Below are positions 61,804-64,000 of a stretch of DNA of 64,000 nucleotides, piece after piece. A program made the position numbers and the translations under genes. The notes under the pieces are model-generated. The model saw only the letters and a program-made list of their open reading frames with translations. It searched no databases and was not told the DNA's origin. Source of the DNA: Verrucomicrobium sp. BvORR034. Lineage in GTDB: Bacteria; Verrucomicrobiota; Verrucomicrobiia; Verrucomicrobiales; Verrucomicrobiaceae. Numbering within the stretch: the stretch's first letter is position 1; every line of letters starts with the position of its first letter. The stretch spans positions 1-64,000 of the forward strand of contig NZ_BATQ01000082.1 of NCBI RefSeq assembly GCF_000739635.1, written 5' to 3'.

Positions 61804-62367
61804 ATGAAGGTAACCAAAACACAGGCCCGGGAGAACCGGGCGCGCATCGTTGAGACGGCCTCCAAGCTGTTTCGTGAACGCGGCTACGACGGCGTGGGCG
61901 TGGCGGATTTAATGGCGGCTGCCGGTTTTACCCACGGCGGATTCTACAAGCACTTCCGGAGCAAGGCGGACCTGATGGCAGAAGCGGCGGCGAGCGGCTT
62001 TTCGCAGTTGGCAGAAAATACCACGGGGTTCGATGCCGTCGCCTTCGTGAAGGAATACGTGTCTCGGGAGCACCGTGACGCGCCCGGCAGCGGCTGCACG
62101 CTGGCTGCGCTTTGCGGGGATGCCGCGCGCCAACCTGAGTCGATCAAGGAGACATTTGCGGCCGGAATTGAAAGCCAACTGGCAACTCTGGAGCGCGAAG
62201 ATGGCGACGTGGGCGAAAGCGCGAAGCGCGAAGCGCGGGCCAAGAGGATCGAAACGCTTGCGCATGTCGTGGGCGCGATCGTGTTGTCACGAGCCTGTCC
62301 AGACGACTCCTCACTGGCGGATGAGATTCTGGAGGTCTGCCGCACTCGGATTCTCAGTTCACTATGA
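61804..62367 (+). CDS. TetR-family regulator
   Basis: A 187-residue TetR protein: ENRARIVETASKLFRERGYD, GVADLMAAAGFTHGGFYKHF gives the helix-turn-helix, and the C-terminal sensing region is helical. FTHGGFYKHF is typical of the group that controls reductases such as the NemR or YcdC type. It contains cysteines (for example in SGCTLAALCGD) that could sense electrophiles. It is divergent from the SDR-OYE-MDR operon, with an operator in between. Confidence 0.9.
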   Translation: MKVTKTQARENRARIVETASKLFRERGYDGVGVADLMAAAGFTHGGFYKHFRSKADLMAEAAASGFSQLAENTTGFDAVAFVKEYVSREHRDAPGSGCTLAALCGDAARQPESIKETFAAGIESQLATLEREDGDVGESAKREARAKRIETLAHVVGAIVLSRACPDDSSLADEILEVCRTRILSSL

Positions 62368-62650
62368 CCCAAGAGGTGAAGGACCGAACGGGAGGAACCT
62401 GCGGAATGGATGACCGTCAAGATCATCTTGAGAGCAAAGCATTCAGGGTTGCTTACTCCATCGGGTTCACAGCCGAGAGCCTCTTCCCCGACAATCCAGC
62501 TCAGTAATTTTGCTCCCATTCGGAGCAGGAGAGCGGAAGGGGAGGGAGAGGCTCCCGAATCCATCCGCCCCTTGATTATCAAGGGGTTACAAAGGCAACA
62601 TCCTGCCTCAGTGTGCCGTTTCGGTGTAACAGTGCAACCATATTCTGTGA

Positions 62651-63214
62651 TCAGATCTGAATCTTGAATTTGCCTTTCCCCTTGCCTCGCGGAAGTGACA
62701 CTAGCTTTGCTTGGAGATCGGACTTCCTGGCATACAACTTGGACATCTCGACAGCATCCACGTTTGACGCCAGTTCGGAGACGCGGTTCTCATCAAAGTG
62801 GCGATGAATTTTTTCACAGGTGCTTATGTATTCGTGAACCAAGCTATGGTTCCACAAAGCAAGACGCAGGTTGTCTATTTGCTTCTGCTCGTATTTTCTC
62901 GTGGGGTCTGGAATGAAAACAATGCGTGTCTCGCCATCGCGCTTTTTGGTCACGTCAATAAACTTGCCTTCTGGGGTTTGCCATATGGCATGAAATTCGG
63001 CCTCAATCATCACGTTGGGCCACTCCCAGACCTGCCACCCATAAACCAATGCTCCTCCGCACTCTTTAACCTGTCGCTCGACATCCATATAACAGTCGTC
63101 CAGCACTGAGTCATGGCGGGGGACTACTTCAACCCAACTAGCTTCTTCTTTGAGGTTGAATGCCTTCTGAAGCGCCTTAATGGAGTCGCCAATTGCAGCT
63201 GGTGTTGTCATCAT
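62651..63214 (-). CDS. Hypothetical protein, phage-or-mobile-DNA type
   Basis: A 187-residue soluble protein. Segments such as LVYGWQVWEWPNVMIEAEFH and GKFIDVTKKRDGETRIVFIP suggest a small conserved beta fold followed by a helical tail ending in a basic LPRGKGKGKFKIQI. I do not know the family. The A+T-richer composition and the terminase-like neighbour suggest mobile DNA. Confidence 0.6.
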   Translation of the reverse strand: MMTTPAAIGDSIKALQKAFNLKEEASWVEVVPRHDSVLDDCYMDVERQVKECGGALVYGWQVWEWPNVMIEAEFHAIWQTPEGKFIDVTKKRDGETRIVFIPDPTRKYEQKQIDNLRLALWNHSLVHEYISTCEKIHRHFDENRVSELASNVDAVEMSKLYARKSDLQAKLVSLPRGKGKGKFKIQI

Positions 63215-63282
63215 ACTGCCCGCACTAAAATGAACACTCGGGTAGTGTCAAGGCAGCCCCACGCGTGGCTTGGCGGTTCTCG

Positions 63283-63891
63283 CTACTCGCGCAGACGGGC
63301 TCGTTTAATGCTCGTCTGATAGGCGGGCGAGAAAGACGGTGATTGCAACGTCTCCGCTTCCACCTCTGCCAAGGCTTTTGCTTCTGCTTCCTGTTGTTGT
63401 CGGTTCCTCAAAAGGATGCCCCCAAGCTTTGCGGCCAACTCCTTGAGGCCAGTTTGCTTCCTCATTCGCTGCAACACTTCGCAGTCATCGTAAGGGGAAA
63501 TCAACGGCTTCCCTCCCGGTCCGCTGTGTTCAATTTGCTGCTGTCTGGCGAAGTCTGCCGGGAAGCGCCTTTCCAAAATCCAAGCAGCGGCTCGCCAGTC
63601 CCGTTTTGCCGCTTCGCGAATGGCGGAGACGTTCACCTGCATGGCGACGGCTTGAGAGCGCCGGAGTAGCTGGCAAAACTGGCGATATTCAGGAGGGGCG
63701 CTTTCTCTCTGTCCCCGGTTCGTCCAGTGATTCAAGGTGTCGTAAGAGATGCCCGCGATTTCGGCGGCCTCTTTGAGCGGCAACCCTTCCTCAATCGCGC
63801 TCAAAAGCGTGGCTTGCCGCGTAGGGTTCAGAAGAGTGGGTCTGCCAGACATTTTGGTTGGCTTCTTCGGGATGTAAACGGATTTGGGCAT
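63283..63891 (-). CDS. Phage terminase small subunit-like protein
   Basis: A 202-residue protein. An N-terminal helix-turn-helix (RQATLLSAIEEGLPLKEAAE, IAGISYDTLNHW) is followed by a helical region (WRAAAWILERRFPADFARQQ). This combination is common in phage terminase small subunits and related proteins. The C-terminal tail is Glu/Ala-rich. It suggests prophage or phage-derived DNA to the right. Confidence 0.7.
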   Translation of the reverse strand: MPKSVYIPKKPTKMSGRPTLLNPTRQATLLSAIEEGLPLKEAAEIAGISYDTLNHWTNRGQRESAPPEYRQFCQLLRRSQAVAMQVNVSAIREAAKRDWRAAAWILERRFPADFARQQQIEHSGPGGKPLISPYDDCEVLQRMRKQTGLKELAAKLGGILLRNRQQQEAEAKALAEVEAETLQSPSFSPAYQTSIKRARLRE

Positions 63892-64000
63892 GGCTGGGCT
63901 ATCAAGGGAAAGTGCCCGGAACTACCACGCTCAAAGCCAAACCAAGGCATGAACTACGATAGCACCTTACCTCAGCTACCTCAACACATTGAAGGGCAGT
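63892..64000. other. Window edge, no gene seen
   Basis: The last 109 bases contain no supported feature. Confidence 0.4.

Overview
The window most likely comes from a member of the Verrucomicrobia (Verrucomicrobiae, related to Verrucomicrobium or Prosthecobacter). Three things point there: a four-gene pseudopilin block matching the Verru_Chthon cassette (A-D), three secreted proteins ending in PEP-CTERM sorting tails, and two gene sets with planctomycete-type cytochrome c, DUF1549/DUF1553 and DUF1501 domains, which are typical of the PVC superphylum. No rRNA or tRNA gene and no CRISPR array was seen. All calls come from reading the sequence and translations by eye; no database search was run.

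Layout. 1-6.7 kb is an accessory island. It holds a partial gene and a broken copy of it, a secreted protein, an HNH-type protein, a DprA-like/HAD-phosphoribosyltransferase pair resembling the ShosTA defence module with an added zinc-ribbon gene, and a phage-type protein. 6.7-7.4 kb is non-coding and carries a three-unit 98-bp repeat array. 7.4-15.2 kb encodes a LamG/cytochrome/DUF1549/DUF1553 protein, a DUF1501 protein and a two-component system. 15.4-22.7 kb holds a PEP-CTERM protein and a GntR regulator with twin operators, followed by a second cytochrome/DUF1549/DUF1553 plus DUF1501 pair and an HpcH/HpaI aldolase. 22.8-30.1 kb holds a PEP-CTERM protein, the Verru_Chthon D-B-C-A operon and a third PEP-CTERM protein. 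30.2-30.6 kb is a gene graveyard with a relic of a gene found at 46 kb and one more 98-bp repeat unit.

30.6-43.9 kb is a stress and detoxification region. Small regulators (HxlR, AraC, OhrR-like MarR, MarR) sit beside short-chain dehydrogenases, a VOC protein, a DUF1330 protein, an alpha/beta hydrolase, a lipoprotein protease and an RND efflux pair. Several regulators have a clear inverted repeat at the divergent or downstream promoter. 44.1-55.7 kb, all on the minus strand, is the most striking part. A Phd/zeta-like toxin-antitoxin pair is followed by a block made of a ClpB-type AAA+ ATPase, an NrdG-like radical SAM protein, a 2110-residue zinc ribbon-kinase-DUF4011 helicase-nuclease fusion and a coiled-coil protein. 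This block looks like an undescribed or little-described conflict (defence) system.

55.8-62.4 kb has a TetR/macrolide-phosphotransferase pair with a 28-bp operator, then a TetR-controlled operon of SDR, Old Yellow Enzyme and zinc-free alcohol dehydrogenase genes. The last 1.4 kb has an unassigned protein and a phage terminase small-subunit-like protein, suggesting prophage or mobile DNA beyond the window edge.
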